DNA of 64,000 bases from the IMG/VR virus record IMGVR_UViG_3300008448_008955, positions 1-64,000 of that record; one strand, 5' to 3'. Below are positions 1 through 7,372 of the stretch, piece after piece (position 1 is the stretch's first letter; every line of letters begins with the position of its first letter). The notes beneath the pieces are model-generated. The model had not been told where the DNA came from and made no database searches. It saw nothing but the letters and a program-made list of their open reading frames with translations. Source of the stretch: a virus. Both the position numbers and the translations under genes were made by a program.

Positions 1-867
1 GAACAGACCCAAGTTTTTGGCCTGGATCTCACGAGCATGCATAATTGTGTCAAACAAGTCATAGCCCACTTCATAGTGTTCGGCCAACCAACGCAGGGCA
101 ATGTTGTCACGTGGATGGCAAGCACCTGCGTCGCCCATGCCTGCTGTCATGTACTTGGGACCTTGCAGTCGCATGGTACTGCGAGCCAAGGCGTTGGTAA
201 CAACGTCAACGTTGATGTTGCCAATCTTCATGGCAAAGTCTTGAATCATGTTCACAATACCAACCTTAGCTGAAATGTAGGTGTTGTAGAAGATCTTGAT
301 GGCTTCGCATTCGTCCCAGGTACCAATCTCGTAGCGTGGATCGTTGTTCATGATGGTCTTGTACAGTTCAATTAACTCACCAGCAACGCCAGTAAGGTCA
401 CCATCTTCTGTGCCAATGATAACCATTTCAGGATTGGCCATATCCCACTTCACTGAGCCCATGGCAATCAAGTACGGGTTGTACAAGAACTGGTGTTTAG
501 GATCTAGCAATGTAATAAATTTGCTACGAGTAGTACCGGGCAATACTGTACTAATCAATACAACCTTTTTGCTGGACTTGGCGTGCTGATTGACTTTTGT
601 AATAGCGTCAATTACAGCATCGTGGCCAAAGTCTCGAGGCTCCATGTGACTCGATGGCACTGAACCGTCATAGCCTTCGGCATGCGGAGTGGGCACTGCA
701 ATAAAGATCCAGTCACTTTTGTTCACAAGTTCTTCAATGTCGCAGACTTTTACACTGTCGCTTTGTCGTGGGTAAATATCGTAACCACGCACTTCGTGCT
801 TTTCTGCCATAACTTCGGCACAATCAAGGCCAAGTTTACCGATACCAATAAAACCAATTTTTTCCAT
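1..867 (-). CDS. UDP-glucose/GDP-mannose dehydrogenase family protein (3' part off the left edge)
   Basis: The ATG is at 867 and 289 codons are visible before the window edge. The N-terminus is a Rossmann NAD site (GFIGIGKLG, residues 5-13). Later come the STVLPGTT segment and the helix around FYNTYISAKVGIVN, then GDAGACHPRDN with Cys250, which matches the catalytic Cys of the family (G-x-C-x-P-x-D). These enzymes oxidise a nucleotide sugar C6 alcohol to a uronic acid in two NAD-dependent steps. The C-terminal UDP-binding domain lies outside the window. A good ribosome site (AAAGGA at about 882-887) sits inside the first codons of the divergent gene at 871. With the adjacent transferases it suggests glycan synthesis or modification in the host. 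The exact sugar cannot be read from sequence. Confidence 0.88.
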   Translation of the reverse strand, partial: MEKIGFIGIGKLGLDCAEVMAEKHEVRGYDIYPRQSDSVKVCDIEELVNKSDWIFIAVPTPHAEGYDGSVPSSHMEPRDFGHDAVIDAITKVNQHAKSSKKVVLISTVLPGTTRSKFITLLDPKHQFLYNPYLIAMGSVKWDMANPEMVIIGTEDGDLTGVAGELIELYKTIMNNDPRYEIGTWDECEAIKIFYNTYISAKVGIVNMIQDFAMKIGNINVDVVTNALARSTMRLQGPKYMTAGMGDAGACHPRDNIALRWLAEHYEVGYDLFDTIMHAREIQAKNLGLF

Positions 868-870
868 ATA

Positions 871-2133
871 ATGAGCGTTCCTTTAGATAGATTATACAAT
901 CACATAGACAGTCTTTGCGACCATGACGTAATAATTTATCGCTTTTTTCCGCATGGTTCGAAAAAACTCAGTGATTTAAAAATGTTACAATCATGGAACT
1001 GGTTTGAATATATGACTCGACCATTGGCAATATTTCACGATCAGGAGCCGTTAGACTACGATCTCTACAGCCAACAAGAAGTGTTAGCAACCATTGAGTG
1101 TTATGGATTGCCCGCGGTCATGCAGGACATTGCCAAACATACACATTTACGCGGAGTAACCTCGGGGATTCTGGGAGTGTGTGACAAATCAATCATTGTT
1201 CACTCAGAGCAAAACAGTAGTGAAATTCAAAAATATGAACACAATGATTTTGTTGGCGTGTATTGGTGGAGTCATGCAGCAATTGCAAGAGATTGGTTTA
1301 GATATGCCGAGCATGATCCTAACTTAACATTCCGGCACAATCGCAGTCACAAAGATTTCCTGATCTACAACCGAGCTTGGCAAGGAACCAGGGAATACAG
1401 ATTAAAATTTGCTGAACTGTTGGTGCAGGCTGATTTGATAAAAGACTGCAATACAAAATTTTCAGCCACAGACAACCAACAGTACTACAGTCAACATCAG
1501 TTTGTCAACCCACAATTTCAAGTTTCTACGGCTCTAGAAAACTATATTCCTACAAACAACCATGATGCCAGCGCCAGTGCTGACTATGACAGCAATGACT
1601 ATCAGACGTCAAACATAGAAGTAGTACTAGAAACACTGTTTGATGACACACGATGGCATCTAACTGAAAAAAGCCTAAGACCTATTGCTGTTGGCAAGCC
1701 ATTTTTGTTGATGTCCACACCTGGCAGCTTGAAATATCTTCGCAGTTATGGGTTTGAAACTTTTGCGCCGCTGATTGATGAAAGCTACGATAGTATCGTT
1801 GATCCTGTAGACCGCATGCTCGCAGTGATCAAAGAAATGCAACGTATATCTCAACTGGGTGCCAGTGCAAAAACAGCATTGTATCAAGAACTCAATAACA
1901 TCGCTGCAAGAAACAAACAACGTTTTTTCAGCAGAGCTTGGCAAGATCAAATATTTGCTGAGTTGAAAACGAATCTAGAAGAAAAAATCAATTACTTGAA
2001 CAACAACTGTGTTGGTGCAAAGTTTTGGAAGCAGGCTAATCCTGAACCAGCGCAACGATTAGTTGGTATAAAAACAGCCGTTGGCAACGAAATAGAACAG
2101 TTTAGTCAGTGGATGAAGTCAAAAGGCCTTTGA
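871..2133 (+). CDS. Putative glycosyltransferase (exostosin/fucosyltransferase-like C-terminus)
   Basis: Predicted 420 aa. I chose the ATG at 871 because the longer reading frame from 682 runs back through the dehydrogenase gene. The C-terminal third has the pattern DTRWHLTEKSLRPIAVGKPF, then a segment ending LRSYGFETFAPLIDESYD. This resembles the nucleotide-sugar-binding half of GT10/exostosin-type transferases (TEK...P...G.PF...LR..GF.TF...IDESYD). No DxD motif or signal peptide is evident, so it is probably cytoplasmic. The divergent dehydrogenase starts only 3 bp away, leaving no room for a normal ribosome site; the mRNA may be leaderless or start upstream. The last 32 bases overlap the convergent gene ending at 2102. 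The transferase call is by motif only. Confidence 0.6.
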   Translation: MSVPLDRLYNHIDSLCDHDVIIYRFFPHGSKKLSDLKMLQSWNWFEYMTRPLAIFHDQEPLDYDLYSQQEVLATIECYGLPAVMQDIAKHTHLRGVTSGILGVCDKSIIVHSEQNSSEIQKYEHNDFVGVYWWSHAAIARDWFRYAEHDPNLTFRHNRSHKDFLIYNRAWQGTREYRLKFAELLVQADLIKDCNTKFSATDNQQYYSQHQFVNPQFQVSTALENYIPTNNHDASASADYDSNDYQTSNIEVVLETLFDDTRWHLTEKSLRPIAVGKPFLLMSTPGSLKYLRSYGFETFAPLIDESYDSIVDPVDRMLAVIKEMQRISQLGASAKTALYQELNNIAARNKQRFFSRAWQDQIFAELKTNLEEKINYLNNNCVGAKFWKQANPEPAQRLVGIKTAVGNEIEQFSQWMKSKGL

Positions 2134-2965
2134 GTCTCTCAAAAACTGCATCGTAGTTGTTGACAGTGTCCGATGCAAAATCAAAACTCAACATGTTCAT
2201 CTGTGGGTTTTTGTCACTGATAACATTGAAGGTTTGTGGAAAATCATTGTGTGTGACTTGCTCTAGTTTCTTAAATTCAAACCGACGTTGTTCTACTAGA
2301 TCAACTGCACTGCCTTGTGCCAGTACCCAATTACCCAAAACTTCATACTCACTGAACCACTTGACATTGGCCACATAGTCCCACGGAGTGTATTCAATCA
2401 TAGCATCCAGTACATTCATGCCATGACGTTGTTCAATAAGGCGTTTTAGATTAGCCCAGTCCTGACTGAACACAGGCATCATGTCGCATACAAAACAGTG
2501 AGGGGTCTGTCGCTCTAGACCAGTGATTGCTTGGAACCCTTCGTAGTATCCAGGAGCATGTTTTATGTTGGGCAGGTTCCAGAGTTGCAATCGCCCTTCA
2601 ACTTGGTACTGATATGGGCTAGTGCAAAAAGTATCTGCATCGTGCAAGAACAATATGTCATGATCCAACAAGTCAATCATGGCCAGTTTCAAGGCCTGTT
2701 GAAACAACCAGGCACCGCGATAGTCGCCGCTAATGTTCCAGTTTTTTACAGTTGGGCGTTGATCAATAACTTCTTGGTCAGTGAGATACACAAAGTTTGA
2801 AGTATCAATGCCGTATTTGACAAACACAGAATTTAATCGTTGTCCATTCAATGGCGAAACAATGTAGGTCTGGTCTACAGGCTGTAGATAACGATCAAAT
2901 TGCAGTGTTAAACAGGCGTTGCCAATACGATGGGCGCCTACTGGCATTATTCGTGCTGTTCTCAC
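2102..2965 (-). CDS. DUF6492-like glycosyltransferase-fold protein
   Basis: Predicted 287 aa from a GTG at 2965 (weak GGGA upstream); an ATG at 2947 is the alternative. The chain has the order expected of a GT-A-like fold: an N-terminal strand region (YIVSPLNGQRLN), the segment GAWLFQQALKLAMIDLL, then FLHDADTF, whose D-x-D could bind the metal and nucleotide sugar. This order (long helix GWxxQQ..KL before DADT) resembles DUF6492 proteins, thought to be glycosyltransferase-like. It forms a convergent pair with the putative transferase at 871-2133. A perfect 9-bp inverted repeat at 2973-2996 lies directly upstream. The substrate is unknown. Confidence 0.55.
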   Translation of the reverse strand: MRTARIMPVGAHRIGNACLTLQFDRYLQPVDQTYIVSPLNGQRLNSVFVKYGIDTSNFVYLTDQEVIDQRPTVKNWNISGDYRGAWLFQQALKLAMIDLLDHDILFLHDADTFCTSPYQYQVEGRLQLWNLPNIKHAPGYYEGFQAITGLERQTPHCFVCDMMPVFSQDWANLKRLIEQRHGMNVLDAMIEYTPWDYVANVKWFSEYEVLGNWVLAQGSAVDLVEQRRFEFKKLEQVTHNDFPQTFNVISDKNPQMNMLSFDFASDTVNNYDAVFERLKGLLTSSTD

Positions 2966-2972
2966 AATGATT

Positions 2973-2996
2973 CCCGGTAAAATCTTATTTACCGGG
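2973..2996. repeat. Perfect 9-bp inverted repeat with embedded GTAAATA
   Basis: CCCGGTAAA (2973-2981) pairs with TTTACCGGG (2988-2996) around a 6-base loop. It contains the stop codon of the gene at 2985-3347. Read on the minus strand, the element includes GTAAATAAG about 22 bases before the GTG at 2965, resembling the late-promoter box seen elsewhere in the window. There is no U-run, so simple Rho-independent termination is unlikely. It may process or insulate the junction between the two minus-strand genes. Confidence 0.5.
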
Positions 2997-3347
2997 TTGT
3001 GTCAGTGTTCCGTCCCAGTCGTCTGCTGGCGGGGTTTCTCGGAATGTTTTAATACGTTCTAAAAGATTGTCGTAAAAACTGTCAAGCTCGCCAGACCATT
3101 TTCCCTTGAGTGTTTCGCCGATGGCCTGCTCGCAGTACTCCCAGTGACGTTGCTTGTAGTGTTTGATTACATTTTCGTGCAGCTCTTTGAGATTTGCTGC
3201 CACAGGAAATTCGGTTAGTGGAATGCGCTCAATTAAACAGTAAGCAGTCACCGGCAACATTTCTGGTGGTCTACGCACAGTGTCTAGTTCCAATACCGTA
3301 TAGCTGTCAGGTACGTTTTGTGCCACTTCGCCAAATATAATGTGCAT
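2985..3347 (-). CDS. Conserved phage-type hypothetical protein
   Basis: Predicted 120 aa, ATG at 3347 with AAAAGGA about 8 bases upstream. I do not recognise a domain. It is a soluble mixed-charge protein with a proline-rich early part (RRPPEMLPV), a helical middle (LKELHENVIKHYKQRHWEYC) and a C-terminus with DDWDGTLTQPGK. It is divergent from the phosphoesterase at 3369, with 21 bp between starts. Nothing in the neighbourhood fixes a function. Confidence 0.6.
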   Translation of the reverse strand: MHIIFGEVAQNVPDSYTVLELDTVRRPPEMLPVTAYCLIERIPLTEFPVAANLKELHENVIKHYKQRHWEYCEQAIGETLKGKWSGELDSFYDNLLERIKTFRETPPADDWDGTLTQPGK

Positions 3348-3358
3348 GTTAATTCCTT

Positions 3359-3365
3359 TTAAATA
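3359..3365 (+). promoter_or_regulatory. Late-promoter-like box TTAAATA next to start codon
   Basis: TTAAATA lies 3 bases before the ATG at 3369 and belongs to a 15-bp block (3359-3373) found identically at 38000-38014, also at a divergent gene start. T4-type late promoters (consensus TATAAATA) start transcription about 5-7 bases downstream, which would give an almost leaderless mRNA. No Shine-Dalgarno precedes this ATG. Inferred from motif and position only. Confidence 0.35.
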
Positions 3366-3368
3366 TGT

Positions 3369-4160
3369 ATGATGAGTTTTGTATTTGATTTAATTTCTGA
3401 TTTACATGTTGACACATGGGACGAAAACAATTGGGAAGGTATTGCTACCAGCCCAGTTTGTGTGGTGGCAGGAGATGTCAGCAAAGATCGAGCCCAGGTA
3501 GTTGACACACTGCGACGACTGGGTAAAACCTACCAAGCGGTGTTCTACATTGATGGCAACGACGAACATCAGGCCTATCTTGGTAACCTGGGCTACAGTT
3601 ATGCTGATCTAGTTGGCAAAATTAACAAAATACCCAATCTAGTCTATCTACAAGACAACGTGGTTGTGATAGATGGTGTGGCCATTATTGGTACCAATGG
3701 TTGGTGGGGATTTGATTTTGATCTAAGTGTAGACGGTCTTGCTAGTGCAGAATGGTACAAAGAAAAATTTTCTCTCAGTAACGAAGCCATCAAGGCTATC
3801 AGCAAAATGGCTACCAACGATGCTATGTATCTAATCAATTCAGTAAAACGCCTACAAACTCATTTGGACGTAAACAAAATTGTAATAGTAACTCACACTG
3901 TGCCTAACGCTGCATTGATCTCGCATGACATTGATCTAGAAGGCAAGCTCAAGTTTAATACCATGGGCAACCGCTACATGGATCAGGTGCTAGATGCAGA
4001 CACTGAAAACAAAATACATACCTGGTGCTTTGGACACTATCATGGCTCAGTGGATCAGCATAAAAATAATATTCGCTATGTAAACAACTGTAGAGGCAGG
4101 GGTGATACACCTTATAAAAAATATGTGTACCACCCTTTGCGTGTGGTTATAGATTATTGA
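3369..4160 (+). CDS. Calcineurin-like metallophosphoesterase
   Basis: Predicted 263 aa. The motif order of the metallophosphatase superfamily is complete: D-x-H near the N-terminus (ISDLHVD, residues 9-15), GD (VVAGDVS), GNDEH (a variant of GNH[DE]), a metal-binding His in THTVPN, and GHYHGSVD (GHxH) near the C-terminus. These residues make a two-metal site that hydrolyses phosphomonoesters or diesters. Close relatives act on nucleotides, nucleic acid ends or proteins; sequence alone does not say which. It overlaps the stop of the opposing ClpS gene by 7 bases. Probably a cytoplasmic enzyme of the host-takeover set. Confidence 0.85.
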   Translation: MMSFVFDLISDLHVDTWDENNWEGIATSPVCVVAGDVSKDRAQVVDTLRRLGKTYQAVFYIDGNDEHQAYLGNLGYSYADLVGKINKIPNLVYLQDNVVVIDGVAIIGTNGWWGFDFDLSVDGLASAEWYKEKFSLSNEAIKAISKMATNDAMYLINSVKRLQTHLDVNKIVIVTHTVPNAALISHDIDLEGKLKFNTMGNRYMDQVLDADTENKIHTWCFGHYHGSVDQHKNNIRYVNNCRGRGDTPYKKYVYHPLRVVIDY

Positions 4161-4465
4161 ACAGTGTCTGGTTCAAGTTTGATCTGCAATGGATAACTTT
4201 GAGCTCGGGCACTTACAGTAACTTCAATACCTTTTTGTTCAGCAATTTCGTAGGGCAACACCGCAACCACAGCCGAACCTGCTTCATGAATATCTTCTGT
4301 GATGGTAAACGCAGTTTCTTCAGTGTAGTCAAAAAACTCCATTAAACTTTCAATCACAAACTCCATGGTGGTCTGATTGTCGTTGAGATAGATCACCTTG
4401 TACATCGGCGGTTCTTTGATTGATGTATTTGTTTTGACTCGTGATCTGATTTCAGATTGCGACAT
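4154..4465 (-). CDS. clpS: ClpS-like ATP-dependent Clp protease adaptor
   Basis: Predicted 103 aa. I chose the ATG at 4465 because AAGGAGA lies just upstream; an in-frame extension to 4606 would run back through the neighbouring gene. The core matches ClpS: YKVIYLNDNQTTMEFVI, then ITEDIHEAGSAVV and a final SYPLQIKLEP. The Asp in LNDN and the His in IHEAG match the N-degron pocket residues. ClpS delivers N-end-rule substrates to ClpA in the host. The phage also encodes ClpX (6185-7372), but no ClpA or ClpP is in the window, so this protein presumably works with host ClpAP. Its start overlaps the end of the upstream oxygenase gene by 14 bases. Confidence 0.88.
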   Translation of the reverse strand: MSQSEIRSRVKTNTSIKEPPMYKVIYLNDNQTTMEFVIESLMEFFDYTEETAFTITEDIHEAGSAVVAVLPYEIAEQKGIEVTVSARAQSYPLQIKLEPDTVQ

Positions 4466-5141
4466 TTTTTTCTCCTTTGTTGTAATGTGCATGAATTTGC
4501 ACAAGGTCTTTGTTGATAAACTTGTTGTATTTGTGCCAGTTTCCTGAGCAATGTATCTGTGATGCCAAGAAGAATACACCACTACCAGCAGTATAACGGA
4601 AAACACCGTCGGGTGTCAACCAGTCCAAAAAGTGTTGCTGATGAACTGGGTCAATTGAATGTTCAAGATCTTCAGTTTCGCTGATGTTGCAGATCTTGGT
4701 TGCAGGATTGGGCGCAGGTGTAGCCCAGTCGTACAGCATTTGACTCAGGTGGTCGTTGCTGTTGGCTTCTTCTTTGCACAGTATCACATTGAATTCGGGA
4801 TGCGTATCCAATGCAATAATAACAGTGTAGGTAGGAACATCAAAGTGTTTGCAGTAATCGTCCACATGTGTGCTGTGGGGCAGACTTTGACGCTGATAGT
4901 TGGCCCATATGTTTTCACACCCAGGCAAAAAGTGATGGGTGACTCTTTGTACAATATCCCAGCACTGTTGACTTTTTGAAGGTTCAATCAACAGTCTATG
5001 ATCAATTATGGGTCCTTGGTCCACCATGAGATGATCATCGGTAGTAGCATTCACGTACTTTTCTGTAGAGAATGTGTTGTAGTATTGTTTGAATAATTCA
5101 ATCTCATCTGCAGAAATGAGATTGTGTTCGATTTGAGCCAT
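4452..5141 (-). CDS. Putative 2OG-Fe(II) oxygenase-like protein
   Basis: Predicted 229 aa, ATG at 5141 with TTTAGGA upstream. The segment PHSTHVDDYCKH gives an H-x-D pair typical of the iron-binding facial triad. A later HCSGNWHKYNK stretch could supply the distal His and the basic residue for 2-oxoglutarate. A long loop lies between them. Such oxygenases are common cargo of T4-like aquatic phages and hydroxylate proteins, nucleic acids or small molecules. The call is from motif spacing, not a full alignment. It sits between Hsp20 and ClpS; a 9-bp hairpin separates it from Hsp20. Confidence 0.5.
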   Translation of the reverse strand: MAQIEHNLISADEIELFKQYYNTFSTEKYVNATTDDHLMVDQGPIIDHRLLIEPSKSQQCWDIVQRVTHHFLPGCENIWANYQRQSLPHSTHVDDYCKHFDVPTYTVIIALDTHPEFNVILCKEEANSNDHLSQMLYDWATPAPNPATKICNISETEDLEHSIDPVHQQHFLDWLTPDGVFRYTAGSGVFFLASQIHCSGNWHKYNKFINKDLVQIHAHYNKGEKNVAI

Positions 5142-5153
5142 GGTGTTCCTAAA

Positions 5154-5175
5154 CAGTGGCAGTTTCCTGCCACTG
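5154..5175 (-). terminator. Perfect 9-bp hairpin between hsp20 and oxygenase gene
   Basis: On the minus strand CAGTGGCAG-GAAA-CTGCCACTG forms a GC-rich stem closed by a GAAA tetraloop, followed only by TTTAGG. The U-run is short, so it may be a weak terminator, an mRNA 3' end protector for hsp20 or a processing site. A GTAAATA box (5176-5182) lies at its 5' side, suggesting a fresh transcription start for the downstream gene. Confidence 0.5.
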
Positions 5176-5182
5176 TATTTAC
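5176..5182 (-). promoter_or_regulatory. Late-promoter-like GTAAATA upstream of 5141 gene
   Basis: The GTAAATA box is on the coding strand, 34 bases before the ATG at 5141 and adjacent to the hairpin at 5154-5175. It matches the (C/G)TAAATA boxes placed before virion genes in this window. Confidence 0.35.
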
Positions 5183-5189
5183 TCTGACA

Positions 5190-5648
5190 TCAAGCAGTGT
5201 AGCTGATAGCAATGGTCTTTGGCTTGGCGTCTTCAGGAACTTCACGTGTTAGGTGTATGTTCAAGATGCCCAGTTCAAGATGCGCATTGCTGATCTCCAC
5301 GTGGTCAGCTAATTGAAATTCTCTACGAAAACTTCTTTCACTGATGCCTTTGTGCAGATATTTTGCAGTGGCGTCTTCATTGTCCACAGTTTCGCGGCTG
5401 TGTTTGCCTTCGATGATCAAGACTTTTTTGTCCTTGGTCACTGAAAGATTGTCGTGCCCAAAGCCGGCTACGGCCACGCTGATCATGTACTCGTCATCAT
5501 TGATTTGTACAATATCGTAGGGTGGGTAGTTGGTGTTGCCTTGTTGCGCATTCAATCGCATTAGTTCATCAAACATTGAATCAAAACCGATACCAAATTT
5601 GTGAATTGCGGGAATGTCGAAAGAACGAAGGGTGAGAGTTTTTGTCAT
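5190..5648 (-). CDS. Hsp20 small heat-shock protein (IbpA-like)
   Basis: Predicted 152 aa, ATG at 5648 with AAAGGAG 7 bases upstream. The N-terminus resembles IbpA (RSFDIPAIHKFGIGFDSMFDEL). The alpha-crystallin domain spans about residues 40-140: YPPYDIVQINDDEYMISVAV, VLIIEGKH, and ERSFRREFQLADHVEISNAH followed by LGILNIHLTREVPE. Small heat-shock proteins hold unfolding proteins and form oligomers. In phages they are thought to protect proteins during rapid virion synthesis. The promoter region carries a sigma70 site whose -10 is also a perfect T4 late box (5714-5744), so the gene could be made early and late. Confidence 0.93.
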   Translation of the reverse strand: MTKTLTLRSFDIPAIHKFGIGFDSMFDELMRLNAQQGNTNYPPYDIVQINDDEYMISVAVAGFGHDNLSVTKDKKVLIIEGKHSRETVDNEDATAKYLHKGISERSFRREFQLADHVEISNAHLELGILNIHLTREVPEDAKPKTIAISYTA

Positions 5649-5713
5649 TTGTTTTCTCCTTTATTAAGCAAGATGACTTTTGAAATGTAGCCCGACCATC
5701 GGCACTACAAACA

Positions 5714-5744
5714 TATTTATACAGGAAATCTCAACTCTTGTCAA
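5714..5744 (-). promoter_or_regulatory. Dual promoter of hsp20: sigma70 TTGACA-N17-TATAAA fused to late box TATAAATA
   Basis: On the minus strand TTGACA (5739-5744) is followed after exactly 17 bases by TATAAA (5716-5721). The same bases form TATAAATA (5714-5721), the exact T4 late-promoter consensus. The leader to the ATG is about 60 bases and begins with a stem-loop (arms GTAGTGCCGA and TCGGGCTAC). The -35 overlaps the 3' end of the upstream small gene. Confidence 0.75.
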
Positions 5745-5959
5745 GATTTTTCGATATTTTTTATTTCGTAATCGCATGCAACCCAGGTCATAGCAAAAAG
5801 AGTAAAATGCTCTGGGTGATTTAACCCAAGTCGATATTTTAAGCCTTTGGCAACTTTGGTTGTGTAAGGTATCTTGTAGCGGTTGGCCCAGGCGTTAACT
5901 GTATCTTTGAGACTATCGAAACTGTCCATGCTTGTGACAATATCAAACTCAATGTACAT
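5741..5959 (-). CDS. Small hypothetical protein downstream of bS21
   Basis: Predicted 72 aa. Its ATG (5959) overlaps the bS21 stop as TAATG, so translation is coupled. I do not recognise a family. Residues such as WANRYKIPYTTK and RLGLNHPEHFTLFAMTW suggest a compact alpha/beta fold, possibly nucleic-acid binding, but this is guesswork. Its 3' end carries the -35 of the hsp20 promoter. Confidence 0.55.
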   Translation of the reverse strand: MYIEFDIVTSMDSFDSLKDTVNAWANRYKIPYTTKVAKGLKYRLGLNHPEHFTLFAMTWVACDYEIKNIEKS

Positions 5960-6183
5960 TAGAACATTTTTTTGGGCAGTTCTTGTTCACGCAGTTTCTT
6001 ACGCCAGCGTTGTTTGGCTGCTGACGCTCTGAGTTTGCGTTGAGTTGTGGGTTTGATATAGTGTTCACGATCTCGCAGATCATTTAGCATGCCCGAAGCA
6101 GCAATTTTCTTTTTGAATTTACGCAAGGCACGATCTACGTTGCCGTCTTGTACCAGTACTGATCTTCCGTGTAGTTTTTCCAT
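5959..6183 (-). CDS. rpsU: Ribosomal protein bS21 homologue
   Basis: Predicted 74 aa, about the family length. It shows the bS21 core near residues 17-33 (VDRALRKFKKKIAASGM), the motif L-R-D-R-E-H-Y, then K-P-T-x-R-K-L-R and a very basic C-terminus (KQRWRKKLREQE). In bacteria bS21 sits near the anti-Shine-Dalgarno end of 16S rRNA in the 30S subunit and aids initiation. Phage bS21 is a known trait of large aquatic phages and is thought to bias ribosomes toward phage mRNAs. The start lies one base after the clpX stop, so the two are co-expressed. Confidence 0.93.
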   Translation of the reverse strand: MEKLHGRSVLVQDGNVDRALRKFKKKIAASGMLNDLRDREHYIKPTTQRKLRASAAKQRWRKKLREQELPKKMF

Positions 6184-6184
6184 G

Positions 6185-7372
6185 TCAGAGTTCTTTTGGA
6201 CTATTTACCAAAGTTTTGTCAATATCTACGTGTTTAATGCCGTCTGAACGATAACGGCTCAGATTGTACATGTGCGGCAGTAACACACGTTCAAGTTCTG
6301 AGTGCAGACCACGAGCACCTGTTTTGTTTTTAATGGTACGTTCAGCAATGAGATCCAGACTGTCCTTGGTAAACTCTAGGTCAACATCATCCTGCTTGAA
6401 CAACCACTGATACTGACTCACGTAGTTGTGCTTGACTTCTTGCAGAATACGCACAAGATCTGCTTTATCCAGTTCTTGTAGAGCCACCCAAGTAGGAAAG
6501 CGCCCAACAAATTCAGGAATAAGACCAAATCTCACAAGATCATCGGGGGTCGTTTGATCTAGTTGACCCTTGACATCGTCTGTTATTTTAGCCCCAAATC
6601 CAATACTGGTGCCTTTGATGCGATTTTTTACAATGTTGTCTAGTCCCACAAAGGCACCGCCGGCAATGAACAAGATGTTGGTGGTGTCGATTTCCACAGT
6701 TTCTCCTGTGGGATGTTTGCGTCCGCCTTGTGGAACAATACGACATTTGGTACCTTCTACCAACTTCAGCAAGGCCTGCTGGACACCTTCGCCTGACACA
6801 TCGCGAGTGATACTGGCGCTTTCGCTTTTGCGACTGATCTTGTCAATCTCGTCCACAAACACAATACCACGCTGTGTTTTTTCAAGGTCAAATCCCGAAG
6901 CGGCATACAGCCTTGAGATCAAACTTTCCACATCATCGCCCACATAGCCTGCTTCGGTCAGGCTGGTAGCATCAGCAATCACAAAAGGCACATCCAGGTA
7001 ACGTGCTACTGTGCGGGCCAGCAAGGTCTTGCCTGATCCTGTGGGTCCAAGCATAAGAATGTTGGCTTTTTCAATTTCGGTATTCTTGTCTTGATTGCCA
7101 ATGCGTTTATAGTGATTGGCAATGGCCACGCTGAGTACCATCTTGGCCGCATCCTGACCGATCACATACTGGTCTAGATGGCGACGAATTTCTCTAGGAT
7201 CAAGGCTGGGACGAGTTTCAGTATTTGTTACCGGCTGGTCTACTAGTAAATTTTGACAGAGGTCCACGCACTCATTACAAATTGCAACGCTTTCGCCTAC
7301 AATTAGTTTAGTCACGTTGTCTTTGTGTTTGCCGCAAAAACTGCAGGTATCAATAGATTTATTTTCGCTCAT
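6185..7372 (-). CDS. clpX: ClpX AAA+ protease/unfoldase subunit
   Basis: Predicted 395 aa, slightly shorter than E. coli ClpX (424). The N-terminal zinc domain has Cys10, 13, 32 and 35 in two C-x2-C pairs. Walker A is GPTGSGKT (about 109-116), Walker B is VFVDEID (about 171-177) and the pore loop is GYVG (142-145). The loop GTSIGFG keeps IGF (about 257-259), the tripeptide that docks ClpX onto ClpP. A working ring that recruits host ClpP is therefore plausible, redirecting host proteolysis. The start overlaps the upstream stop as ATGA. bS21 follows after one base. Confidence 0.96.
   Translation of the reverse strand: MSENKSIDTCSFCGKHKDNVTKLIVGESVAICNECVDLCQNLLVDQPVTNTETRPSLDPREIRRHLDQYVIGQDAAKMVLSVAIANHYKRIGNQDKNTEIEKANILMLGPTGSGKTLLARTVARYLDVPFVIADATSLTEAGYVGDDVESLISRLYAASGFDLEKTQRGIVFVDEIDKISRKSESASITRDVSGEGVQQALLKLVEGTKCRIVPQGGRKHPTGETVEIDTTNILFIAGGAFVGLDNIVKNRIKGTSIGFGAKITDDVKGQLDQTTPDDLVRFGLIPEFVGRFPTWVALQELDKADLVRILQEVKHNYVSQYQWLFKQDDVDLEFTKDSLDLIAERTIKNKTGARGLHSELERVLLPHMYNLSRYRSDGIKHVDIDKTLVNSPKEL

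Noticed and set aside
37-589. Two plus-strand ORFs of about 80 aa inside the left edge
   Set aside because: They lie opposite the dehydrogenase gene, which has a full NAD site and catalytic Cys; the plus-strand frames have no motif or ribosome site.
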